DNA of 64,000 nucleotides from Maribellus sediminis (lineage in GTDB: Bacteria; Bacteroidota; Bacteroidia; Bacteroidales; Prolixibacteraceae), in contig NZ_WXUB01000001.1 in NCBI RefSeq assembly GCF_011799805.1, positions 930,001-994,000 on the forward strand. The letters run 5' to 3'. The translations under genes were made by a program, and so were the position numbers. Within the stretch, counting starts at the first letter, position 1. The number at the start of each line of letters is the position of its first letter. Of this stretch, positions 40,082-48,483 are shown piece after piece. The notes beneath the pieces are model-generated. The model was not told the DNA's origin, ran no database searches, and worked only from the letters and a program-made list of their open reading frames with translations.

Positions 40082-40957
40082 ATGAAGACTTATAACATTA
40101 TTATTTTGGCCAAACAAGTTCCCGACACCCGAAATGTGGGTAAGGATGCGATGAAAGCGGACGGGACGATCAACAGGGCAGTTTTGCCGGCCATTTTTAA
40201 TCCAGAAGACCTGAATGCGCTTGAACAGGCGTTGCGCATTAAAGATAAGTTTCCGGGTACTACAGTACGAATTTTAACGATGGGACCAGGACGTGCCGCC
40301 GACATTATCCGTGAAGGATTGTTCCGTGGTGCCGATGGTGGTATTTTGCTTACCGACCGTGCTTTTGCCGGATCTGATACATTGGCCACTTCCTATGCAC
40401 TGGCTCAGGCCTTGAAGAAGATCGGTGATGTAGATATTATCATTGCAGGTCGTCAGGCGATTGACGGTGATACTGCACAGGTAGGACCTCAGGTAGCCGA
40501 AAAACTGGCTTTACCACAAATCACTTATGTTGAAGAAGTGATTGATTTGAAAGATAAAGCCATTACGGTAAAACGTCGTCTCGAAAACGGTGTTGAAACT
40601 GTAAGATGCAAGCTTCCGCTGGTAATTACGGTTAATGGTTCGGCCCCTGATTGCAGAGCCCGAAATGCCAAGCGTTTGATGAAATACAAACACGCCAAAA
40701 CGATCACCGAACTTCAGAAAGAAAATGAAGATTATACCCACATGTACAACGAACGTGCGGGTTTGAATATCCCGGAATGGACGGTTAACGATATCGAAAC
40801 CGATGCTTCACAATTGGGGCTTACCGGTTCGCCAACCAAGGTGAAAACGATTGAGAATGTGGTGCTTAGTGCGAAAGATTCAAAAGTGATTTCAGCAGCC
40901 GATGCCGATATTGAAGCCATGATGATGGAATTGCTTGAAAGTCATACAATTGGTTAA
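40082..40957 (+). CDS. etfB: Electron transfer flavoprotein beta subunit
   Basis: A 291-residue subunit that binds AMP or a second FAD and, with EtfA, accepts electrons from the acyl-CoA dehydrogenase. The motif IIAGRQAIDGDTAQVGPQVAEKL (about residues 120-142) is the form I associate with clostridial-type, often electron-bifurcating Etf. Mitochondrial-type beta subunits have an acidic replacement there. The extended C-terminus also fits the anaerobic group. It is the first gene of a three-gene operon. Confidence 0.93.
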   Translation: MKTYNIIILAKQVPDTRNVGKDAMKADGTINRAVLPAIFNPEDLNALEQALRIKDKFPGTTVRILTMGPGRAADIIREGLFRGADGGILLTDRAFAGSDTLATSYALAQALKKIGDVDIIIAGRQAIDGDTAQVGPQVAEKLALPQITYVEEVIDLKDKAITVKRRLENGVETVRCKLPLVITVNGSAPDCRARNAKRLMKYKHAKTITELQKENEDYTHMYNERAGLNIPEWTVNDIETDASQLGLTGSPTKVKTIENVVLSAKDSKVISAADADIEAMMMELLESHTIG

Positions 40958-40980
40958 CAACTCCTAAAAATCAGAAGAAT

Positions 40981-42000
40981 ATGAACAACGTAAGTGTTTA
41001 TTGCGAGATAGAAGACGGCCACGTGGTCGATGTAAGTCTGGAGTTGCTGACCAAAGGTAGAACTCTGGCAAATGAATTGAATTGCAAACTGGAAGCCGTT
41101 GTCATTGGCAGCGATTTAAAAGGTATCGAAAAACAGATCATTCCTTATGGTGTTGACACGGTTTTTATTGCTGATGATAAACGATTGTATCCTTATCAAA
41201 CGTTACCACACACGTCGGTAATTGTGAACTTGTTTAAAGAAGAAAAACCACAGATTGCCCTGATGGGAGCTTCTTCCATCGGTCGTGACCTTGGTCCACG
41301 TGTTTCTTCGGCTTTACATAGCGGATTAACTGCCGATTGTACCAGTTTGGTAATTGGCGATCATTTCGATAAAAAACAGGATAAACAGTACGATAACCTG
41401 CTGTACCAGATCCGTCCGGCTTTTGGTGGAAACATTATTGCAACCATTATCAATCCCGATTGTCGCCCGCAAATGGCAACCGTTCGCGAGGGGGTAATGA
41501 AAAAGGAAATACTCGATCCGAAATACAAAGGGAAGGTAGTTGAGCTGGATGTTGCGAAATACGTAAGCGACGAAGATTTTGTAGTGGAGATTATTGAACG
41601 CCATGTTGAAAAAAGCAAGGTCAACATAAAAGGAGCACCTATTGTGGTTGCCGGTGGATATGGTGTTGGTTCAAAAGAGAATTTCAATTTGCTGTACGAA
41701 CTGGCTGAAGTTCTGGGAGGTGAAGTAGGTGCGTCGCGTGCTGCAGTAGATGCAGGTTACACCATCCACGAGCGCCAGATCGGTCAAACCGGTGTTACCG
41801 TTCGTCCGAAGTTGTATATCGCCTGCGGTATTTCAGGACAAATTCAGCACCGTGCCGGAATGGAAGAATCGGCTCAGATCATTGCGATCAATACCGATCC
41901 TGAAGCACCGATCAATGCCATTGCCGATTATGTAATTACCGGCGATGTAGCTGAGGTCATTCCGAAAATGATCAAGTATTATAAAAAGAATTCCAAGTAG
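40981..42000 (+). CDS. etfA: Electron transfer flavoprotein alpha subunit
   Basis: A 339-residue partner of EtfB. The C-terminal FAD-binding domain shows IVVAGGYGVGSKENF, GASRAAVDAGY, GQTGVTVRPKLYIACGISGQIQH and AINTDPEAPI. The N-terminal domain is shared with EtfB folds. It has no ferredoxin-like extension. It lies 23 bp after etfB and 18 bp before the dehydrogenase gene. Confidence 0.95.
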   Translation: MNNVSVYCEIEDGHVVDVSLELLTKGRTLANELNCKLEAVVIGSDLKGIEKQIIPYGVDTVFIADDKRLYPYQTLPHTSVIVNLFKEEKPQIALMGASSIGRDLGPRVSSALHSGLTADCTSLVIGDHFDKKQDKQYDNLLYQIRPAFGGNIIATIINPDCRPQMATVREGVMKKEILDPKYKGKVVELDVAKYVSDEDFVVEIIERHVEKSKVNIKGAPIVVAGGYGVGSKENFNLLYELAEVLGGEVGASRAAVDAGYTIHERQIGQTGVTVRPKLYIACGISGQIQHRAGMEESAQIIAINTDPEAPINAIADYVITGDVAEVIPKMIKYYKKNSK

Positions 42001-42018
42001 AAATTAAACACCAATAAA

Positions 42019-43731
42019 ATGGCAAATTATTATACTGATAATAGCGAACTGAAATTTCATTTGACTCACCCTCTGATGGAAAAAATCGTTCGCCTCAAAG
42101 AACGCGAATATTCTTTTACCAAAGAGTTTGATTTTGCCCCGATGGATTTTGAAGATGCGGTTGACAATTACGACCGTGTGCTGGATGTGGTGGGCGATAT
42201 TTGCGGAAACATTGTTGCTGAAAATGCCGAAAGCATCGATGCTGAAGGACCTCAGGTAGTTGACGGACATGTAATTTATGCACGTGGCACCCAGGAAAAT
42301 ATTGATGCTTTAAACAAAGCAGGATTGATGGGAATGTCGCTGCCCTACAAATACGACGGATTGAATTTCCCGATCGTTCCTTACATTATGGCTGCCGATA
42401 TTGTTTCGCGTGCCGACGCCGGTTTTGTAAACATTTGGGGACTGCAGGATTGTGCCGAAACCATCAACGAATTTGCTTCTGAAGAGCAAAAAGAGAAATA
42501 TTTACCACGTGTTGCAGCAGGCGATACCATGGCAATGGATCTTACCGAGCCCGATGCAGGTTCCGATTTGCAAGCCGTTCAATTAAAAGCCACCTGGAAT
42601 GAAGAAAAGCAAACCTGGTTGCTTAACGGTGTGAAACGTTTCATCACCAATGGCGATGGCGAAATCTCTCTGGTACTGGCCCGTTCAGAGCCGGGAACAA
42701 AGGACGGCCGCGGTCTTTCGATGTATATTTACGATAAGCTGAGCGGAGGAGTAACCGTACGCCGCATCGAACATAAAATGGGTATCATCGGTTCGCCAAC
42801 CTGCGAGCTGGTGTTTAAGGATGCACCTGCCGAGTTGGTAGGATCGCGTAAGATGGGATTGATAAAATACGTAATGGCACTGATGAACGGTGCCCGTTTG
42901 GGAATTGCAGCTCAATCAGTAGGAGTGAGCGAAGCAGCGTACCGCGAGGCGTTGGCTTATGCCAAAGAACGTATGCAGTTCGGAAAAGCCATCGTGCGCT
43001 TCCCGGCCGTTTACGAAATGCTGTCGATGATGAAAGCTAAACTCGATGCTTCCAGAACTTTACTCTACGAAACTGCCCGTTTTGTTGACATGTACAAAAC
43101 TTACATGCACATTTCGGAAGAACGTAAACTGGAAAAAGAAGAGCGCGACGAAATGAAAATGTACCAGCGTTTGGCCGATATTTACACGCCGCTTGTAAAA
43201 GGTATGGCGAGCGAATACAGCAACCAGCTGGCTTACGATGCGGTTCAGATTCACGGAGGATCAGGTTTTATGAAAGATTACCCGGTTGAGCGTATTTACC
43301 GCGATGCACGTATTACCTCTATTTACGAGGGAACTACACAATTGCAGGTGGTTGCAGCGATCCGTGGTGTTACAACCGGCGCTTATCTGAACCAGATCAG
43401 GGAATACGAAGCAGAACGTGTATCGCCAAAACTGGAATACATGAAACGTTCGTTGATTATTCTTACTGATGATTATGAACGCGCCGTGAAAAGGGTGGTT
43501 GGGGCCGACGACAATGAGTTTGTTGATTTCCATGCCCGTCGTTTGGTTGAAATGGCCGGACATATCATTATGAGCTACCTGTTGTTGCTTGACACCAACC
43601 GCGACGAACAATTCTTGAGATCAGCACAAAATTATTTAAACTTTGCTAAAGGCCAGATAAAAGCACATGCCGAGTTTATTAATGCTTCTGATTTAGCTGA
43701 TTTGAGCAATTATAAGTTTGAAGTTTCATAA
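42019..43731 (+). CDS. Acyl-CoA dehydrogenase (butyryl-CoA dehydrogenase-like)
   Basis: A 570-residue FAD enzyme that introduces a trans-2,3 double bond in acyl-CoA and passes electrons to EtfAB. FAD and substrate motifs include DLTEPDAGSDLQAV, RFITNGDGE, ARLGIAAQSVGVSEAAYREALAYAKERMQFG and DAVQIHGGSGFMKDYPVERIYRDARI. The catalytic glutamate is in IYEGTTQLQ near residue 436. About 180 residues longer than the classical short-chain enzymes because of N- and C-terminal extensions. The chain-length preference is not evident. It ends the etf operon, with a terminator after it. Confidence 0.93.
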   Translation: MANYYTDNSELKFHLTHPLMEKIVRLKEREYSFTKEFDFAPMDFEDAVDNYDRVLDVVGDICGNIVAENAESIDAEGPQVVDGHVIYARGTQENIDALNKAGLMGMSLPYKYDGLNFPIVPYIMAADIVSRADAGFVNIWGLQDCAETINEFASEEQKEKYLPRVAAGDTMAMDLTEPDAGSDLQAVQLKATWNEEKQTWLLNGVKRFITNGDGEISLVLARSEPGTKDGRGLSMYIYDKLSGGVTVRRIEHKMGIIGSPTCELVFKDAPAELVGSRKMGLIKYVMALMNGARLGIAAQSVGVSEAAYREALAYAKERMQFGKAIVRFPAVYEMLSMMKAKLDASRTLLYETARFVDMYKTYMHISEERKLEKEERDEMKMYQRLADIYTPLVKGMASEYSNQLAYDAVQIHGGSGFMKDYPVERIYRDARITSIYEGTTQLQVVAAIRGVTTGAYLNQIREYEAERVSPKLEYMKRSLIILTDDYERAVKRVVGADDNEFVDFHARRLVEMAGHIIMSYLLLLDTNRDEQFLRSAQNYLNFAKGQIKAHAEFINASDLADLSNYKFEVS

Positions 43732-43765
43732 CTCACTTTTTGTGAGATACAAGCAAAAAATATGG

Positions 43766-43800
43766 GAGCCACTCCATTTCGGGGTGGCTCTTTCTTTTAT
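43766..43800. terminator. Bidirectional terminator between the acyl-CoA dehydrogenase and propeller lipoprotein genes
   Basis: GAGCCACTCC (43766-43775) pairs with GGGGTGGCTC (43781-43790, one G-U) and is followed by TTTCTTTT. The stem can serve both convergent genes. Confidence 0.85.
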
Positions 43801-44789
43801 TTTGAAACTCGAACTACCTCAAATTCAACGTCCGGATAAATTCCGCCGGGAGGCGCCAGATCAAAATGGGCGTTAACAGCATAAAGACAATTTCCGAACT
43901 CTGCAATGGTTGTCGGTATGCCAAAATCTAAACTTGTAATTGTTTTTACAAGTGAACCTGAATCCAGTTCATCATTCAGCTCAATTACGGCTACCACATT
44001 CAACAGATTCTGCACCACAAAAAGGGTCTTGCCATCCAGTAGAATACCATCAGCAAAAGGCAGTAATGTTCCACCCAAATCCAATAAAACAGCCTCACCG
44101 GTATTTGGATCAACACGATAAATTTCACCACGATCGGTTGAGGCAACCAATAGAAATTTGCCGTTCGGGGAAGCATCAATCCCATTCGAAAATACACCAA
44201 GATGTGGAACCATTGGATTTGGGATTGTACTGAATTCTCCTGATAAATTTATTTGCATTACCTGAACAGGATTTGTCAACTGTCCGTTTTTTTCGAGAGG
44301 AACTTTGTAAATAACAGGTGCAAAAGAATTTGTAAAGTAGGCAGCCGATGATGTAACTGTTACATCATTAATGAATGCCGTTCCCGGTGTCGTGAAATTT
44401 AGTGAATGTACTATTTCCCCTGTTTGTGTATTAATAACTGATCCGGCACCCATCATGCCATTGGCCACAAACAAGTACGAACTCCTGGGATCAAAGGCCA
44501 ATCCACCTGCCTGAGACTGAAAGGGAGGCGTAATGAAAATTTCTCCTTCACCGGTTTGGATATCACCTTTATAAATGTTCCCGGTTACAATAGAGCCTAC
44601 ATAAAATTGATGGGAATTACCGATAACTATCCCTTCAGGTTGAAAACCATTGGGGAGTTGTAATATTTCAGGGAAGATCATCAATGAGGTAGATTTAGTA
44701 CTTTCCGGAATACCTTCAGAAGGGGTGAGAGATTCTTCCCCGCATCCAAAGAGCAGTATCACCATTGATATTAGAAATAACTTTTTCAT
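43797..44789 (-). CDS. SMP-30/gluconolactonase-like beta-propeller lipoprotein
   Basis: A 330-residue lipoprotein with lipobox ILLFGC (Cys16). The mature part shows repeated propeller-type blades such as FQPEGIVIGNSHQFYVGSI, GGLAFDPRSSYLFVANG, SNGIDASPNGKFLLVAST and PFADGILLDGKTLFVVQN. This pattern fits the SMP-30/NHL propeller group. Binding or enzymatic role is unknown; the family includes lactonases and sensors. It lies 98 bp downstream of a hybrid sensor kinase on the same strand and may be co-regulated. Confidence 0.8.
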   Translation of the reverse strand: MKKLFLISMVILLFGCGEESLTPSEGIPESTKSTSLMIFPEILQLPNGFQPEGIVIGNSHQFYVGSIVTGNIYKGDIQTGEGEIFITPPFQSQAGGLAFDPRSSYLFVANGMMGAGSVINTQTGEIVHSLNFTTPGTAFINDVTVTSSAAYFTNSFAPVIYKVPLEKNGQLTNPVQVMQINLSGEFSTIPNPMVPHLGVFSNGIDASPNGKFLLVASTDRGEIYRVDPNTGEAVLLDLGGTLLPFADGILLDGKTLFVVQNLLNVVAVIELNDELDSGSLVKTITSLDFGIPTTIAEFGNCLYAVNAHFDLAPPGGIYPDVEFEVVRVSK

Positions 44790-44887
44790 GACTCAAAAAT
44801 TTAATGTTCACGAAATAAGTTAGTATAGTTTTTATCATTCAACTTGGATGATTGTTCCAAATTCTTGCACAATAATGGGATATAATC

Positions 44888-47128
44888 TCAGGAATGATCA
44901 GATGTGTTGTCAGAAGTTTTTAAGCGAAACCGCGTTGGTGCACTTCCAAATTCTTTGGTAAATAATCGTGAAAAATAAGCCGGATCGTTAAATCCAACTT
45001 CATAAGCAATCTCAGAAATATTCAGGTTCGATTTCAGAACCTTTTGTTTTGCAACGGATAAACGATAAAAATTAATGAAGCGAGATGCTGATAATCCGGT
45101 TAATGCTTTGAGCTTTCTGAACAGTTGGGATCTGGATATACCAAGTTGCTGTGAGAGGGCTTCAGCATTAAAGCTATCTTCAGAATAGTACCTGTTTAGT
45201 ATCTCTTTGGTTTTTAGTAGGAATATTTCTTCCGGATCCCGGGATTCTTCTATGTCAGGCTCAGAAACAAGCGACAAGGTTTTATATTTCGTTTTCAGGT
45301 TTTCGCGCATTTCAATTAATTTTTCCAACCGAACCAAAAGTTCGCGCGGATCGAATGGTTTTGTGACATAGGCATCGGCACCTTTTTCATAACCGGTAAT
45401 TTGCGATTCTTTATCTGTTTTGGCCGTAAGAAGAACAATGGGGATATGACTTGTTCTGAAATCATTTTTGAGGGTAGCGCATACCTCATAACCATTGATT
45501 CCCGGCATTAAGATATCGGAAATGATTATGTCCGGTATATTTTCCTGCGCTAATTCAATCCCCTTGATTCCATTCTCCGCTGAAAGATGCTCATACTTTT
45601 TGTCCGTTACCATCTTAATGTAAGCAGCAACATCATGGTTGTCTTCAATAATCAATAAAACAGGCAGTTCTTTGCCTTTTTTGACTTTCGTTTTATTAAG
45701 GTTCTTAACCTCCTCGCCTTCACCTTGCATTGTGAACACTTCTTCAAATTCAGTTTTTTTTGCCTTGTTGCTTATCGGAAGTAGGACTGTCATATCAGTT
45801 CCTTTGCCCGGCGTACTGGAAATAAAAAGATTTCCATGAAGCAGATTTACCATTTCTTTTACCAACAGCAGTCCGAGCCCTGAACCTTCGTTACGGGATG
45901 CTTTGTCTGATTCAACCTGATAAAAACGTTTAAATATATTTGGGATTTCACTCTTTTCAATTCCCGGACCGCTGTCTTTTATTCGAATGTTCAATAATTG
46001 CGAGCTGTTATACTCGCGCACGGGTAACGGCGAATAGCCGTAAGTGTTTCCCGGATGCTCAGGGGATTGAATGGAAACTGAAAAATTGATTGATCCGCCC
46101 TGTGGAGTATATCTTATGGCATTTGATAAAAGATTACTGACGATGGATTCCATTTTTTCAGGATCAAAATCCATATTCAATTCTTTTTGCGCAGTTGAAA
46201 ATTGAAAACGGATATTCTTTTTGTTTGCCAGATGTGTAAAAGGTTCGATTAAGCTGTGAATAAATGGGCAAATATCACTTTGAATATAACTTACCTGCAT
46301 AGCTTTAGCTTCCAGCTTCGACAAATCAAGCATTTGGTTCACCAGTTGAAGTAAGCGGTTGCCGTTTCGCCTGATTAGCAAAATGTTCTTTTTTAGTTTA
46401 GTTGAGTTCATTTTTAATGAAGGATTTGTTAGCCCCAGAATAACGGTTAACGGAGTTCTGAACTCGTGGGTGATATTGGTATAAAACTTTGTTTTTATTT
46501 TATCCAGTTCTTTTAAATGTTCCGCTTCCATTTTCTTTGCTTTTAAACTTTGTTGCAGATAAGTTCTCAGCGTTATGTAGAGAGAAAAGGAAATTACCAG
46601 TAAGTGAAGCACAAAAAGCAGGAGGTTTAGACCCGGCGTCAACTCGGGAACCGGAACCAGGAGCGGCTGTAAAAAGGCTTCGATGATAATCGAACAGATG
46701 TAGATGATGAAAAGATACTTTATCTGGTTTGGAGAGAGAAACGACAGGGAAACAAGCGCACCGGCCAGCCCGATAAAGACTGTACCTCCCGAATACAAAA
46801 TACCTCCGAAATGAAGAACGGCAATAAATGAAAAGAGTATATAAAAGTACTGGTTGATCAGTACAAACAAAATTGTGTGTTTGCGTTTCAGCATGAAAAT
46901 CAGGAGAATGAATAGCTCTGAAACAGTAAAGATCCAGAATGCAGTGGCAAGATGGATACAACCCAGGAAAAAGAAAACGATACCAAATATAGCAACTAAC
47001 GGTATACCCCGAACAAGGAAAAAAAAGAAGTTCTTTCTGGTGGCCAATGCTTCAGGCTTGTCTCCCGGCAAGGTGAAATAGTTGTCGATTAGCCGGCCAA
47101 TTTCATTTATTTTGGTACTGAAATTCAC
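44888..47128 (-). CDS. Hybrid sensor kinase/response regulator with AraC output
   Basis: A 746-residue single-chain two-component system. Six membrane segments occupy residues 35-190. The HisKA domain follows with phosphorylated His221 in NITHEFRTPL. The HATPase domain has N box NLLSNAIRY, G1 IKDSGPGI and G2 EGSGLGLLLVKEM. A receiver spans about 488-605 with phosphoacceptor Asp538 in IIISDILMPG and Lys in VTKPFDP. The C-terminal AraC HTH domain has ALSQQLGISRSQLFRKLKAL and NISEIAYEVGFNDPAYFSRLFTKEFG. Unlike classical Bacteroides hybrids it lacks the periplasmic propeller sensor. The start is GTG; no in-frame ATG precedes the first helix. Confidence 0.93.
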   Translation of the reverse strand: MNFSTKINEIGRLIDNYFTLPGDKPEALATRKNFFFFLVRGIPLVAIFGIVFFFLGCIHLATAFWIFTVSELFILLIFMLKRKHTILFVLINQYFYILFSFIAVLHFGGILYSGGTVFIGLAGALVSLSFLSPNQIKYLFIIYICSIIIEAFLQPLLVPVPELTPGLNLLLFVLHLLVISFSLYITLRTYLQQSLKAKKMEAEHLKELDKIKTKFYTNITHEFRTPLTVILGLTNPSLKMNSTKLKKNILLIRRNGNRLLQLVNQMLDLSKLEAKAMQVSYIQSDICPFIHSLIEPFTHLANKKNIRFQFSTAQKELNMDFDPEKMESIVSNLLSNAIRYTPQGGSINFSVSIQSPEHPGNTYGYSPLPVREYNSSQLLNIRIKDSGPGIEKSEIPNIFKRFYQVESDKASRNEGSGLGLLLVKEMVNLLHGNLFISSTPGKGTDMTVLLPISNKAKKTEFEEVFTMQGEGEEVKNLNKTKVKKGKELPVLLIIEDNHDVAAYIKMVTDKKYEHLSAENGIKGIELAQENIPDIIISDILMPGINGYEVCATLKNDFRTSHIPIVLLTAKTDKESQITGYEKGADAYVTKPFDPRELLVRLEKLIEMRENLKTKYKTLSLVSEPDIEESRDPEEIFLLKTKEILNRYYSEDSFNAEALSQQLGISRSQLFRKLKALTGLSASRFINFYRLSVAKQKVLKSNLNISEIAYEVGFNDPAYFSRLFTKEFGSAPTRFRLKTSDNTSDHS

Positions 47129-47249
47129 CGTTTTTGAAGGAATGATAACCAGGTGTCGGTTAAATTAGTCTGCTTTACTATTCAATTTACAAAATTTAGT
47201 GCTGAAGTCAATGTGTTTTAGTGTTGGATAAAAATTGTTTAAAGGTCTT

Positions 47250-47996
47250 TTACACATAAATCATCTTTGTTGTCATTCCGCCATCAATTACAAAGTTCTG
47301 CCCGGTAATAAAGTCGTTTTCGGGTTTTAGGAGAAAGAGCATCATATTGGCAATGTCCTGTGCTTTTCCAACACGGCCGGCCGGATGTTGGGTGTGATCC
47401 TCGGGCCTAAACGCGTATTGCCTGGCTTCGGCTTTCTTTTTTGCAGCCGAAACATCGATCCATCCCGGACTGATGCTGTTTACTTTTACATCGGGGCCAA
47501 GACTGGCAGCCAGTGCATGCGTAAGCGCCACAATGCCTCCCTTGCTGGCTGAGTAGGCTTCGGTATTGGCTTCGGATTGAAAAGCCCGCGTAGAAGCCAT
47601 GTTGATGATCCTGCCTTTTGACTGTTTCAGATGAGGCGCGGTAAATTTCGAACAAAGAAAAGCCCCCGTGAGGTTGGTGCCAATCACCCGGTTCCATTCT
47701 TCGGGAGAAAGTTCAAGGATGGATTTGTTGGCCGAAATAGCGGCATTGTTAACCAGTCCGTAAACATTTCCAAAACGTTTGGCCGAGTGAGCAACAGCTT
47801 CTTTAACCGATTGAGCATCGGCAACATCAACCGTATACACAGCAACTATCTCATCAGAAATTTCCTGCCGAAATTCTGAAATGGCTTCTTCATCAATTTC
47901 AAAAACGGAAACAGCATAGCCTTTATTTAGTAAATTAAGAACCATTGTTTTGCCAATTCCCTGTGTCCCCCCGGTGACGATCACATTTTTTTTCAT
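47250..47996 (-). CDS. Short-chain dehydrogenase/reductase
   Basis: A 248-residue NAD(P)-dependent oxidoreductase. TGGTQGIGKTM forms the cofactor loop, with an acidic residue in VFEIDEEAI suggesting NAD. The NNAA segment, MASTRAFQ, catalytic YSASKGG and SPGWIDV complete the family pattern. It resembles glucose- or 3-oxoacyl-dehydrogenase-like SDRs; the substrate is not deducible. It is transcribed leftward; 121 bp separate it from the hybrid kinase. Confidence 0.9.
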   Translation of the reverse strand: MKKNVIVTGGTQGIGKTMVLNLLNKGYAVSVFEIDEEAISEFRQEISDEIVAVYTVDVADAQSVKEAVAHSAKRFGNVYGLVNNAAISANKSILELSPEEWNRVIGTNLTGAFLCSKFTAPHLKQSKGRIINMASTRAFQSEANTEAYSASKGGIVALTHALAASLGPDVKVNSISPGWIDVSAAKKKAEARQYAFRPEDHTQHPAGRVGKAQDIANMMLFLLKPENDFITGQNFVIDGGMTTKMIYV

Positions 47997-48418
47997 AGTA
48001 TTTTGAGCTATTCTTCGATTCAGTTTTTTGTTTTTGAATTTACATCAAATCAGAGATAATCTTCTTTTTCGGACCCTGAAAACAGGTGCATTGCAACTAA
48101 AAATGATGAAATTGAACGGATTGGACCTTTTTCGCTGTGACATTTTGTTAGTATTTCGGCAGAAAACCGTCAAAAACTGAATTTTACAGTAAGGTGCCTT
48201 TTTTATACCCATTTGTGAAATTAAAGGATATATTTCTGGTTGGTAAATATAATTACGCAGGGGGTGATCGTTAAAAAAAACAGTTTAAATGAATATTGCC
48301 TGTGATAAATGAGGGGGGTACTACATATTGTTGTATAATAAAATGATGACATTTTGCGGTTTTATGTTTTAAAATGAATACTAAGTGTTAAATAAATAAG
48401 AAAAATGTCAGATATTGT
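47997..48418. other. Intergenic region between divergent SDR and asnB
   Basis: AT-rich non-coding stretch upstream of two divergent genes. No open frame or RNA gene recognised. A GGGGGGTACTAC stretch near 48313 interrupts the AT-rich sequence without forming a clear hairpin. Confidence 0.4.
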
Positions 48419-48448
48419 TTTGGAGTTTTGACAAAGTGATTATTTTTG
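48419..48448 (+). promoter_or_regulatory. asnB promoter
   Basis: TTTG (48419-48422), an 18-nt spacer and TATTTTTG (48441-48448) match the Bacteroidota consensus. The start is predicted near 48455, 29 nt before the ATG. Confidence 0.7.
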
Positions 48449-48483
48449 GGAAGTATAATTAACGGAATAAACAGTTATCAGAT

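Noticed and set aside
46500-46961. A 153-codon open frame on the minus strand inside the hybrid kinase gene
   Set aside because: It overlaps the kinase's membrane region in another frame and has no family-like features; the kinase frame is continuous and complete.
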